Assembly (NCBI RefSeq): GCF_051857475.1
Contig: NZ_JBPZGZ010000003.1
Span: forward strand, 496,001 to 560,000
Direction: 5' to 3'
DNA length: 64,000 nucleotides
From: Pelomonas sp051857475
GTDB taxonomy: Bacteria > Pseudomonadota > Gammaproteobacteria > Burkholderiales > Burkholderiaceae_C
The translations under genes were made by a program, and so were the position numbers. The notes under the pieces are model-generated. The model saw nothing but the letters and a program-made list of their open reading frames with translations. It searched no databases and was not told the DNA's origin. How positions within the stretch are numbered: the stretch's first letter is position 1; each line of letters opens with the position of its first letter. Of this stretch, positions 48,601 to 55,369 are shown piece after piece.

Positions 48601-48841
48601 GTCGGTGGTACTGTCCGACATCGAAATGCCACGCATGGACGGCTTCGACCTGGTGCGCAATATGCGCGCCGACTCGCGGCTGGCCGGCCTGCCCGTCATC
48701 ATGATCACCTCGCGCATCGCCCAGAAGCACCGCGACTACGCGGCGCAACTGGGGGTCGATCACTACCTCGGCAAGCCTTACGATGAGGAATACCTGCTGG
48801 GCCTGATCCAGCAATTCACCCGGCAGCCCATGGCGGCCTGA
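42689..48841 (+). CDS. chpA: Hybrid chemosensory kinase ChpA/PilL
   Basis: This 2050-residue CheA-type kinase controls type IV pili. Parts, by residue: FimL/ChpA-like N-terminus (1-330), helical middle, Hpt domain with His713 (FHTLKGSAR), a degenerate Hpt with His1047 (HALAGNAA, lacking the Lys of HxxKG), and Hpt with His1286 (LHTFKGGAR). Dimerisation region precedes HATPase N-box EHLLRNSVAHGIE (about 1620) and GRGIGMDVVRAEV (about 1717). CheW domain (about 1760-1890) and C-terminal receiver (about 1928-2045; Asp near 1977 in LSDIEMPRMDG) follow. Pro/Glu-rich linkers separate the Hpt units. A TTG at 42653 is an alternative start, overlapping the pilJ stop. Confidence 0.93.
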   Translation: MDSSLRDSELPADLSPLAWVQEELRRSLETVHKTLRRHVRDGSGDNRLAAFGSDAQPSVPLQQASAQLHQVSGVLSLVGLPAGASVLRAAETAVARLAEKPLEVEASTVDIIERADFALMAYVARLLAGNKTSPLALYPGYRALQQLNNAERIHPADLWQYDWSWRSIAPEAGVQPRSAEAVRAPFEAALLRHMREPSPAHATNLSGLCAGLAASLPAGATRTLWQLAAAVFEGQALKLIGSDAYTKRLGSKLLHELRVVGHGDQGSDPARDRLAQDLLFFCAQCRLARGAGPRLAAVHEAYRLTEEHSGDYEDASLGRIDPAWVAQAKRRVMAAKESWSSAAEGDQHRLASLDEQFAALAESLTRLFPSGEVLAQTLQRAVVATLRSRSTPPPALAMEVATSLLYVEAALEDAAFDQPEQADRVRRLARRVEAVAHGQTPEPLEDWMEDLYRRVSDRQTLGSVVHELRASLSEVEKQCDEYFRDPTQRELLIPVPGQLQAMRGVLSVLGLDQAAQATVRMRDEVDGLASTEIDFNRPGARDVFERLANNLGALGFLIDMLSVQPALAKRMFQFDDASGRLDAVMGRREGAVELPSFEASGFHVDLGDESPEVAAPSYEATQPLRVDFGSLDLPDLSLPDVDLSQPVAAPAPVVAPPPPAPAPAPSVADDPEMREIFLEEADEVIGNARAALAELREAPADHGQLTVVRRAFHTLKGSARMVGLDAFGEGAWACEQLYNARLAEATPQADKALLGFTTEALDYFAHWREQIAGTEPGQSSPDPVRHSADSLRLHGQYLPLQAAMAESAEPSLDETAVPEAVERGPEAMAEPAPEPLVAALPAEMEETPPLAPDFVLELAAPASEEQVEAEAALASPDVVLDFAPTEVPVEEEAVVEFGAHAPTEPLPLPVMPDEEPTLANFAVTLDLDEPEAVVTAEPVGEVPVRPEETTLAMARLLEADEEEVVEAVEPAAPVLSLVTAPEPEPEIESIDPDEGFKVIGPLRISIALFNIFLNEADELSRKLSVSLAEWAVELSSPVPQSCEVQAHALAGNAATVGYEELSALARELEHTLGRAQRAIRYEPADAELFVRAADDIRRLLHQFAAGFLKPNDPEVLAQLHAYEPQEESFTADAVLDPMPLHALDDTVAGDLDVQATVAAELPEPEIIEVAEPVEVVEVVEPAVETVAEPVVEAEPIDEPVIEPVAEVQPEPEPEPVPETVAASLPVPTADEAEPEPGLPDHIEPDLYPIFEEEGRDLLEQLHGALRDWLAHPGELGRSDACMRALHTFKGGARLAGAMRLGEQAHHLESAIEDLLRAGSADRGQVQALQHEGDALEHAFEELGRRLATAAAMPAAPAVVAPPPPAPAAKPQLVVETPAPEVEHALPEIAEADVRPVASTFVDRPAEPARDIDWSRFTDTAEIAAGGDNLAIGQALVRVRGSLLERMATQAGEVSIRRARMESELVQMKGSLHDLDDNLDRIRAQLRELELQAEAQMHIQQEMAQQGGREFDPLEFDRYTRFQELTRMLAESVGDVATLQRSLGRNVQTGEDELAAQSRLTRELQDDLLRTRLVDFDSIGERMHRVVRQASRDSGKQVKLEIVGGQTELDRSVLERTAGAFEHLLRNSVAHGIETPEARTAAGKDPVGTLRIEVSQHGNEVLLNFSDNGAGLNLARIRERGLQLGLISADAEPDDAQLKRLIFAPGFSTASQITELSGRGIGMDVVRAEVGTLGGTIETTSTSGQGTSFLLRLPLTTALTQVVLLRSADQVIAVPAALMASVQRVPVDAVEAAYATGKLQHGGADMPFYWLGGLLGHAGRGHVHGRHTHVVLVRSAQGALALHVDEVIGNQEVVVKNLGAQLNRVPGLAGISLLASGEVALIYNVVALADWYGLDAQARLQAAHAIAHGEVPQQQVVSVVETVTQAPLVLVVDDSLTVRRVTQRFLERVGLRVMLAKDGLDAMEKLSADELPSVVLSDIEMPRMDGFDLVRNMRADSRLAGLPVIMITSRIAQKHRDYAAQLGVDHYLGKPYDEEYLLGLIQQFTRQPMAA

Positions 48842-48852
48842 GCACCAGCACC

Positions 48853-49893
48853 ATGTCCCAGGTTGTCGACCACCTTGCCGAGCTGACGGGCTTCCGTGAC
48901 CGTGATGTCATGGACGTCACGCTCGTCATGGCGCTGCGCGACCTGCTCGAGCCCGAGTCGGCCGCCATCTACCGCCTGGTGGGCGAGCCGGGCAAGGAAC
49001 GCTGGTTGACGCGCGCCCACCTGCGCGCCGGTGACGCCGTCGCGTCGGCCGACCCGCTGTGGGCCAAGCCCGAGGCGCTGCCGCCTGCGGCCGACCATCC
49101 GCTGCGGCTGGAGGCCATGCGCAGCCGCAGCGTCACGCAGGTGGTCGAAGCCGGCAAGTGGCTCTACCTCTTCCCCATCGCGACCGACCGCGACGTCATC
49201 GGCGTCATCGAGATCCTGTCCACGCGGCGACTGGGTGCGGGTTCGCAGCGCATGGTCAGCAGCGTGCTGCGGATCTATCACAACTTCCAGGGCCTGCTCG
49301 ACTACTCCGAGCGCGACACCCTGACCGGTCTGCTGAACCGCAAGACCTTCGACGAGAGCTTCCTGAAGGTGCTCTCCGAGCTGCCGACCAAGACGCAGCC
49401 CTCGCAGAATGGTGCCGAGGACCGCCGCCACGAGGCCGCCGTGCCTCACTATGTGCTCGGCGTCATCGACATCGATCACTTCAAGTCCGTCAACGACCGT
49501 TTCGGCCACCTGATTGGTGACGAAGTGCTGCTGCTGCTGTCGCGGCTGATGCGCGGCTCCTTCCGCTTCCACGACCTGCTTTATCGCTTCGGTGGTGAGG
49601 AATTCGTCGTGCTGATGCGTTGCGACGAAGAAATTCATGCCGGCGAGGCTTTTGAGCGGCTGCGCGTGAACACCGAGCGCTATGCCTTCCCGCAGGTGGG
49701 CCGCATCACGGTCAGCATCGGTTTCACCGAGGTGAGGGGCGGCGACGCACCGGCGGCGGCCTTCGAGCGCGCCGACAAGGCCGTCTATCACGCCAAGGGC
49801 CATGGCCGGAACCAAGTCCACAACTATGCGGCCCTGGTGGCCAGCGGCGTGATCCAGGAAGCCACCCAGCTCAGCGACATCGAGCTGTTCTGA
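48853..49893 (+). CDS. GAF-like and GGDEF protein (probable diguanylate cyclase)
   Basis: This 346-residue protein has an N-terminal GAF-like sensing region (LRDLLEPESAAIYRLVGEPG ... LYLFPIATDRDVIGVIEIL). The GGDEF domain has YSERDTLTGLLNRKTFDE, IDIDHFKSVNDRFGH and an intact active-site GGEEF (about residues 247-251). It is expected to make cyclic di-GMP. There is no RxxD inhibitory site obvious before the motif. It begins 11 bp after chpA, so it should be co-made with the Pil-Chp system, which is a useful clue that pilus chemosensing may feed c-di-GMP synthesis here. Confidence 0.93.
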   Translation: MSQVVDHLAELTGFRDRDVMDVTLVMALRDLLEPESAAIYRLVGEPGKERWLTRAHLRAGDAVASADPLWAKPEALPPAADHPLRLEAMRSRSVTQVVEAGKWLYLFPIATDRDVIGVIEILSTRRLGAGSQRMVSSVLRIYHNFQGLLDYSERDTLTGLLNRKTFDESFLKVLSELPTKTQPSQNGAEDRRHEAAVPHYVLGVIDIDHFKSVNDRFGHLIGDEVLLLLSRLMRGSFRFHDLLYRFGGEEFVVLMRCDEEIHAGEAFERLRVNTERYAFPQVGRITVSIGFTEVRGGDAPAAAFERADKAVYHAKGHGRNQVHNYAALVASGVIQEATQLSDIELF

Positions 49894-49968
49894 GTTGCGG
49901 CGGGCTAATGCCGCAACTGCACGCGGCAACACCGCGGCTTGACTTACCCATCGTCCTCGCCATAGCCT
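49894..49968 (+). promoter_or_regulatory. Hairpin end of the chp cluster and start of a new promoter
   Basis: An 8-bp hairpin GTTGCGGC/GCCGCAAC (49894-49901 with 49910-49917) directly follows the GGDEF stop codon and lacks a T-run. A sigma-70 candidate follows: -35 TTGACT (49939-49944), an 18 bp spacer and -10 TAGCCT (49963-49968). It would serve the histidine kinase gene. Confidence 0.6.
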
Positions 49969-50096
49969 AGGGGCATCGCCCGAACCGGCGCGTCCCAGAC
50001 GCTGGCGGGCGGCCCAGTGCGGGGGTGGCGTGGGCTGGCGTCGCCGTGCGCGGTGCTCGCGACGATCCCCGGTTTGCGGCCTGTTGCGGATCGTGC

Positions 50097-51497
50097 ATGC
50101 GCTATTCCTGGCTTCCCTTGAGCCTCCTGGTGGCGGCCTTCCTGGCCTTCGTCGGCACGGCCGTGGGCGCCTCCCAGAGCCTGGGCTCCCTGCTGGAGCG
50201 CGATGCCGAGCGCAGCCAGGCCTTGCGCACCCAGACCGAGCTGCAGCATCTGCTGATGCTGCTGGTCGACATCGAGACGGGCCAGCGGGGCTTCCTCATC
50301 ACCGGCCAGCAGCCTTTCCTGCGCCCATACGAGGACGCTCTCGGCGAGCTTGTCGACGTGCGGGCCGGCCTGCGTGAGCGCCTGCAGCGCCAGGGTGCCC
50401 AGGCTGTGACCCTGGTCCGGCTGGATGCCCTCATCGACGAGCGACTGGCCCAGACCCGGCAGACCGTTGCGCGCCGGCTCGCCGAGGGCAGCACGGTGAC
50501 GCGCGACCTCAGCGCCTATGTGGACGGCAAGCGCGTGATGGACGAACTGCGCTTCCAGATCGACCAGCTGGCTCGCGAGCAGCAGCGCCGCGTCGCCGCG
50601 GCCGACGAAGCCACGCAGACGGTGCGCCAGCGCACGACACGCCTGACCCATCTGCTGCCTGGCGTCGGCCTGGTGACCCTGGTGGTGGCCGCGGCCCTGC
50701 TGTTGAGGGAGCGCCGCCTGCGCGACCTGGCCGAGGCGGCGCTGCGCGACGCCAACGCCGGCCTGGAGCAGCAGGTGGCCGAGCGCACCGAGGCCCTGAG
50801 CCAGGCGTTGGCGCGCATCCGCAGCTTCGCCGTCGAGATGGACCGCAGCATCGAGGCCGAGCGCCGCCGCCTGGCCCGCGAGGTGCACGACCAGGTCGGC
50901 CAGGTTGGCACGGCGATCAAGATGCTGACGCTGTCGCTGCGCACCAAGCTCGCGCCGCGCAGCGAGCCGCTGGTGGACGAGTTGCTCGGCATGGCCGACG
51001 AAGCCATCCGCGCCGCCCGCCACATCTCGGCCGAGCTCCGGCCGCCGCTGCTGGACGAGCTCGGGCTGGAGGCGGCCCTGGGCCACTATCTGCAGACGCT
51101 GGCGCGCCAGTCCGGCCTGGCCACCCAGCTCGACCTGAGTGACGACAACCTGCTGCCGCAGGAGCAGGCCAGCCCGTTGTTCCGCATCGTGCAGGAGGCC
51201 TGCACCAATGTGCTCCGGCATGCCCAGGCGCGCACGCTGCGCGTGGCCGGTCGCCCGCGCATCGTCGGTGCACGGGAGGGTTATGAGCTCGAGGTCATCG
51301 ATGATGGCCGCGGCCCCGGCGGCACGCGTCCCGACGCCTCGGGCCTGCGCAATATGCGCGAACGCGCCGAGCTGGCGGGCGGCAGCTTCGACTTCGGCCC
51401 CGCGGCCGGCGCCGGCACCTGCGTGCGTGTCTGGCTGCCGCTGGAGGCAGCGCTGCCGGCCCCGGCACAAAACAAGCAAGAGGAGGCCTGGTTGTGA
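50097..51497 (+). CDS. CHASE3 sensor histidine kinase (NarX/LiaS type)
   Basis: This 466-residue sensor has TM1 (LPLSLLVAAFLAFVGTAVGA) and a periplasmic CHASE3 domain with DIETGQRGFLITG (about 55-70). TM2 lies near residues 185-205 (LLPGVGLVTLVVAAALLL). A coiled segment precedes the HisKA_3 phosphoacceptor box RRRLAREVHDQVGQ with His264. The HATPase domain has IVQEACTNVLRHAQA and DDGRGPGG. Such kinases pair with NarL/LuxR-type regulators, and the next gene is one. The start at ATG 50097 fits TM1; upstream in-frame sequence is low-quality coding. Confidence 0.92.
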   Translation: MRYSWLPLSLLVAAFLAFVGTAVGASQSLGSLLERDAERSQALRTQTELQHLLMLLVDIETGQRGFLITGQQPFLRPYEDALGELVDVRAGLRERLQRQGAQAVTLVRLDALIDERLAQTRQTVARRLAEGSTVTRDLSAYVDGKRVMDELRFQIDQLAREQQRRVAAADEATQTVRQRTTRLTHLLPGVGLVTLVVAAALLLRERRLRDLAEAALRDANAGLEQQVAERTEALSQALARIRSFAVEMDRSIEAERRRLAREVHDQVGQVGTAIKMLTLSLRTKLAPRSEPLVDELLGMADEAIRAARHISAELRPPLLDELGLEAALGHYLQTLARQSGLATQLDLSDDNLLPQEQASPLFRIVQEACTNVLRHAQARTLRVAGRPRIVGAREGYELEVIDDGRGPGGTRPDASGLRNMRERAELAGGSFDFGPAAGAGTCVRVWLPLEAALPAPAQNKQEEAWL

Positions 51498-52129
51498 GAC
51501 TGCTCATCGTCGACGATCACCCGCTGATGCGCATGGGCATCACCCAACTGGTGCTGCAGGAGTGGCCCGATGCCCAGATCGACGAGGCGCCGACCATCGC
51601 GGACGCGTTGACGCGCATCGCCACCGCGCGGCCCGACCTGGTCACGCTGGACCTGTCCCTGCCCGATTCCCAGGGGACCGAGGGCGCCAGCCGGCTGCTG
51701 CGCGCGCTGCCCGGCGTGCCGCTGCTGGTGCTGAGCCTGAACGCCGAGGCCGCCTACGCCGCGCGGCTGCTGCAGATGGGCGTGGCGGGCTATCTGCCCA
51801 AGGACCGCGCGCCGGAGGAGCTGCGCGTGGCGCTGCGCCGGCTGTCCGAGGGCGGGCGCTATGTGACCTCGGCCATGGCCGACCACCTGCTCGGACTGCT
51901 CAGCGGCAAGGCGCCCAATGCGCTGCCGCACGAGCAGCTGTCGGCCCAGGAGCATCGCGTCATGCTGCTGATCGCCGCGGGCAGGACGCCGGCACAGATC
52001 GCCGACACCATGCATCTGTCGGTCAAGACGGTGGGCAGCTACCGCGCGCGCATCCTGGAAAAGGCCGGCTGGGCCAACAACACCGAGCTGACGAAGTACT
52101 GCGTGCAACACGGTCTCACGGACGTCTAA
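51494..52129 (+). CDS. LuxR/NarL-family response regulator
   Basis: This 211-residue DNA-binding regulator has a receiver (LLIVDDHPLMRMG, phosphoacceptor Asp53 in LVTLDLSLPDS, conserved Lys in LPKDRAPEEL). A LuxR helix-turn-helix (LSAQEHRVMLLIAAGRTPAQIADTMHLSVKTVGSYRARI) forms the C-terminus. Its GTG start overlaps the kinase stop (GTGA), so the pair is translationally coupled. A 7-bp dyad lies 14 bp downstream of its stop (52144-52164) and is a candidate operator. Targets are unknown; the spore-coat-U remnant nearby suggests surface pili. Confidence 0.93.
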   Translation: MRLLIVDDHPLMRMGITQLVLQEWPDAQIDEAPTIADALTRIATARPDLVTLDLSLPDSQGTEGASRLLRALPGVPLLVLSLNAEAAYAARLLQMGVAGYLPKDRAPEELRVALRRLSEGGRYVTSAMADHLLGLLSGKAPNALPHEQLSAQEHRVMLLIAAGRTPAQIADTMHLSVKTVGSYRARILEKAGWANNTELTKYCVQHGLTDV

Positions 52130-52143
52130 CGCGTTATGCCAGC

Positions 52144-52164
52144 GTGTAGGCAAATCACCTACAC
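52144..52164. promoter_or_regulatory. Dyad GTGTAGG-N7-CCTACAC
   Basis: Perfect inverted repeat with 7-bp half-sites and a 7-bp AT-leaning centre (CAAATCA). Such spacing fits a dimer of NarL/LuxR-type regulators. It lies between the regulator gene and the receiver-GGDEF gene, about 80 bp upstream of the latter's start. Confidence 0.55.
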
Positions 52165-52243
52165 GAGGTCACGGCAACTTCGCTGCCGGCCTGCCGGCAT
52201 CCCCCGCTGTCAGCCAGACCGCTGTCGGCCGAGGATGGCGTCC

Positions 52244-53083
52244 ATGAACATTTTCCTCGTCGAAGACTCCGCCTCCATCCGCCGCCTGCTGGTGCGCCGC
52301 CTGGAAGCCATGCCCGGAATGCGTGTCGTCGGCGAGGCCGGCGGCGAGCGCCAGGCACTGGCCCTGATCCAGTGGACCAAGCCCGACGTCGTGCTGCTGG
52401 ACCTGTCACTGGCCAGCGGCTCCGGCCTCGGCCTGGTTGCCCAGCTGCGCCGCACCGGTTACGCCGGCCGCATCGCCGTGCTGACGGCCCAGGACGTGGA
52501 CGCCTACCGCCGCGCCTGCCTGGATGCCGGTGCCGATGCCTTCTACGACAAGGCCAGCGGCCTGGAGACGCTGTTCGACGATCTGGTCGAGTTCGCCGCC
52601 ACCCGCCCGGCCACGCTGGATGACAAGCCCGCCGTGCAGCTGCGCGATGGCCTGACCGGCCTGTTCAACGAAGTCTCCCTGCACGAGCGCCTGGACCAGG
52701 CCTCCCGCGACGCGGCCCGCGACGGCGTCGACCTGGCCGTGTATGTGCTGCGCCTGGCCGGCCTGGCCAGCCTGCCCGAGGACATCGGCGATGCGCTGGC
52801 CAGGCAGGTCGCCCTGCGGCTGCGCGAAGCCAGCGGCGACGCCGACATCGTCGCGCGCAGCTCGGCCGACCAGTTCGCCGTCGTACGCACCCGTCTGGAC
52901 CATGCCGAGCAGGCCGCCACCCACGCCCGCAGCCTGGCGACGCTGCTGGCCGAGCCCTTCAGCCACGCTGGCCGCAACCATGTCCTCAGCATCGAGATCG
53001 GCATGGCCCTGTTCCCCGCCGACGCCGTCGCCCCGCGCGCCCTGCTGACGCTCGCCGAGGCCACGGCCTTCGGCGCGATCTGA
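52244..53083 (+). CDS. Receiver domain fused to a degenerate GGDEF domain
   Basis: The protein has 279 residues. The receiver (MNIFLVEDSASIRRLL, phosphoacceptor Asp53 in LLDLSLASGSG, DAFYDKAS with the Lys) is followed by a GGDEF-like domain starting RDGLTGLFNEVSLHERL. Its catalytic loop reads RSSADQFAVV instead of GGDEF, so cyclase activity is most likely lost; it may bind c-di-GMP or act as a scaffold. The ATG at 52244 has a GAGG ribosome site 9 bp upstream; ATG 52235 is in frame too. It follows the kinase-regulator pair on the same strand. Confidence 0.88.
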   Translation: MNIFLVEDSASIRRLLVRRLEAMPGMRVVGEAGGERQALALIQWTKPDVVLLDLSLASGSGLGLVAQLRRTGYAGRIAVLTAQDVDAYRRACLDAGADAFYDKASGLETLFDDLVEFAATRPATLDDKPAVQLRDGLTGLFNEVSLHERLDQASRDAARDGVDLAVYVLRLAGLASLPEDIGDALARQVALRLREASGDADIVARSSADQFAVVRTRLDHAEQAATHARSLATLLAEPFSHAGRNHVLSIEIGMALFPADAVAPRALLTLAEATAFGAI

Positions 53084-53108
53084 TCTTCACCCAAGGGAGT
53101 CCTACAAA

Positions 53109-53324
53109 TGATGAAGAAACTGCCCTGCTGCCCGCCCTGGCCCAGGCCGGTAGCGCCGGCAACAGCTTCCAGGTCACGGCCACGGTGACCAGCGCCTGCA
53201 CCGTGTCCGGCACGACGCTGAACTTCGGCTCCAGCATCGACCCGCTGGCCGCTGCCACGTGCTGAGCCTGGCGCCGGCGCATAGCTTCTACGTCTGCATC
53301 AGCGTCACGCTGACCTATTTCTGA
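53109..53324 (+). pseudogene. Remnant of a spore-coat-U (SCPU/Csu-type) pilin gene
   Basis: A ribosome site (AAGGGAG) and ATGATGAAGAAACTG survive. After a frameshift, the sequence reads LLPALAQAGSAGNSFQVTA, then TSACTVSGTTLNFGSS IDPLAAA and a stop. A further shift gives HSFYVCISVTLTYF and stop. The opening and ending are the two hallmarks of secreted spore-coat-U domain pilins, with about two thirds of the middle missing. It is 25 bp after the receiver-GGDEF gene, and its last bases overlap the end of phr. Confidence 0.8.
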
Positions 53325-54766
53325 GCCGGCTCGGGCAGGGCGCGGGTCTTGACGACGGCGTAGCGCGCCAGCGTGCGCTCGCGGGCGATGGCATGGTCGA
53401 CGACGGGGCGTGGGTAGTCCACACCCGCCATCGCCAATGGGGCGCGGTCCCAGGGCGCGTGGATGGTCTTGGCGTCCAGCTCCGCCAGCTCCGGGCAGTA
53501 GCGGCGGATGAAGCGGCCTTCGGCGTCGAACTTCTCGCTCTGGCTGGTCGGGTTGAAGATGCGGAAATAGGGCTGGGCGTCGCAACCACTGCTGCTGGCC
53601 CATTGCCAGCCGCCGTTGTTGGCGGCGAGGTCGAAGTCCAGCAGCTGCTGAGCGAAATAGGCCTCGCCGCGGCGCCAGTCCAGGCCGAGGTCCTTGCTCA
53701 GGAAGCTGGCGGTCACCATGCGCAGGCGGTTGTGCATATAGCCGGTCTGGTTGAGCTGGCGCATGGCAGCGTCCACCAGCGGATAGCCAGTGCGGCCCTC
53801 ACACCAGGCGGCAAAGAGCTTGTCGGCATGCTCGCCCGTTTCCCAGCCGATGGCGTCGTACTCGGGCCGGAAGGCGGCCGTCATCGCGTGCGGGTGGTGG
53901 TGCATGACCTGGTGATAGAAGTCGCGCCAGATCAGCTCCGACAGCCAGACCTCGGCGCCATGGTCGCCGCCCTGCATCAGTTCATAGGCGATGCGCGCGA
54001 CGCGGCGGATGGACACGGTCCCGAAGCGCAGGTGCACGCTCAGATAGCTCGGGCCCTTCACGGCCGGGAAGTCGCGCTTGCGGTCGTACTCATCGATGCG
54101 GTCGAGAAAATCGTCCAGCAGCGTCTCGGCGCCACGGCTGCCCTGGCCGACGTGGGGCGTCAGCCCGGCGGGCTGGAAGCCGATGTCTGTCAGCGTGGGG
54201 ATGGCCTTGGCCAGCTTGGTCTTTGCAAGCGCCGCCGCATGGCGTTCGACCGGATAGCTGCTCAGGTAGAAGTCGTCGACCTTCTTCAGCCAGGCGTTTT
54301 TGTAGGGCGTGAACACGCCGTAGGGGCCGCCGGCGGCCGTCATGACCTCGCGGCGCTCGAAGATGACGTGGTCCTTGGAGGTGTGCAGTTCGGCGTCGAA
54401 GCTCTTCAGCAGCTCGGCGACCAGCGCGTCCCGCTTCAGCGCCTGGGGCTCGTCGTCGTGGTTGGTGAAGACGGCCTGCACGCCCAGCTCGGCCGCCAGG
54501 CGTGGGATCTCGTCGGTCGCGAAGCCATGACGCACGATCAGCGCACCGCCGAGCTTGCGCAGGTCTTCGTCCAGCACCTGCAGGGCGCCCAGGATGAACT
54601 CGACGCGCCGGTCCTGGCGGGGCAGGGCGTCCAGGATGTCGCGGTCCAGGATGAAGGCGCAGAACACCTGTTTCGCGGCCCTCAGTGCCTGGTACAGGGC
54701 GGCCTGGTCGTCCACGCGCAGATCGCGGCGAAACCAGACAAGAGCACGGTCGATTCGGGTGGTCAT
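53315..54766 (-). CDS. phr: Deoxyribodipyrimidine photolyase
   Basis: This light-driven flavoenzyme repairs cyclobutane pyrimidine dimers. The 483-residue protein begins TTRIDRALVWFRRDLRVDDQAALY, the alpha/beta antenna-binding domain. The FAD-binding domain has LIWRDFYHQVMHHHPH, GYPLVDAAMRQLNQTGYMHNRLRM and NNGGWQWASSSGCDAQPYFRIFNP, including the tryptophans of the electron chain. It matches class I CPD photolyases. It is divergent from yqgE with only 15 bp between start codons. The end overlaps the pseudogene by 10 bp. Confidence 0.95.
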   Translation of the reverse strand: MTTRIDRALVWFRRDLRVDDQAALYQALRAAKQVFCAFILDRDILDALPRQDRRVEFILGALQVLDEDLRKLGGALIVRHGFATDEIPRLAAELGVQAVFTNHDDEPQALKRDALVAELLKSFDAELHTSKDHVIFERREVMTAAGGPYGVFTPYKNAWLKKVDDFYLSSYPVERHAAALAKTKLAKAIPTLTDIGFQPAGLTPHVGQGSRGAETLLDDFLDRIDEYDRKRDFPAVKGPSYLSVHLRFGTVSIRRVARIAYELMQGGDHGAEVWLSELIWRDFYHQVMHHHPHAMTAAFRPEYDAIGWETGEHADKLFAAWCEGRTGYPLVDAAMRQLNQTGYMHNRLRMVTASFLSKDLGLDWRRGEAYFAQQLLDFDLAANNGGWQWASSSGCDAQPYFRIFNPTSQSEKFDAEGRFIRRYCPELAELDAKTIHAPWDRAPLAMAGVDYPRPVVDHAIARERTLARYAVVKTRALPEPAQK

Positions 54767-54781
54767 GACCCACAGAATAAA

Positions 54782-55369
54782 ATGTCCGTCATGCCTGCCG
54801 AACGGATCGTCCTGACCAACCAGTTCCTCATCGCCATGCCGGGCATGGCCGACGAGGCTTTCGCGGGCACGGTGGTCTACCTCTGCGAGCACAACGACAA
54901 CGGCGCCCTGGGCCTCGTGGTCAACAAGCCGACCTCGCTGACGCTGGGCAGCCTGTTCGAAAAGGTCGAGCTCAGCCCGCCGGCCGAGCCCCTGGCCGAC
55001 AGCCCCGTCTTCTACGGCGGGCCGGTGCAGACCGACCGCGGTTTCGTGCTGCACGAGCCGCTGGACGAGGAAGGCGGCCACTACAACGCCACGCTGGCGG
55101 TGCCCGGCGGCCTGGAAATGACCACCAGCCGCGACGTGCTGGAGGCGCTGTCCAACGGCGCCGGCCCCCGCAAGATCCTCGTCACCCTGGGCTACAGCGG
55201 CTGGGCCGCCGGCCAGCTCGAAGAGGAAATCGGGCGCAATGGCTGGCTGACGGTGGACGCGACGCCGGAAATCATCTTCGACACGCCCGTGGAGCTGCGC
55301 TACGAGAAGGCCCTGGCCCTGCTGGGCGTGGACCAGCGCATGCTCAGCTCGGACGCCGGTCACGCATGA
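54782..55369 (+). CDS. yqgE: UPF0301 protein YqgE/AlgH
   Basis: This 195-residue conserved protein has MPAERIVLTNQFLIAMPGM, TVVYLCEHNDNGALGLVVNKPT and VFYGGPVQTDRGFVLH. The structure of this family is known but its function is not. It always neighbours ruvX (yqgF) in proteobacteria, as here with a 4-bp ATGA overlap. ATG 54782 is chosen; ATG 54791 is also possible. It is the first gene of the pyr operon transcript. Confidence 0.95.
   Translation: MSVMPAERIVLTNQFLIAMPGMADEAFAGTVVYLCEHNDNGALGLVVNKPTSLTLGSLFEKVELSPPAEPLADSPVFYGGPVQTDRGFVLHEPLDEEGGHYNATLAVPGGLEMTTSRDVLEALSNGAGPRKILVTLGYSGWAAGQLEEEIGRNGWLTVDATPEIIFDTPVELRYEKALALLGVDQRMLSSDAGHA

Noticed and set aside
43304..48814. 1836-codon open frame antisense to chpA
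   Set aside because: High GC with G/C-ending codons keeps antisense frames open. The translation is His/Gln/Val/Gly-rich low-complexity sequence without any domain, while the sense frame has all ChpA motifs.
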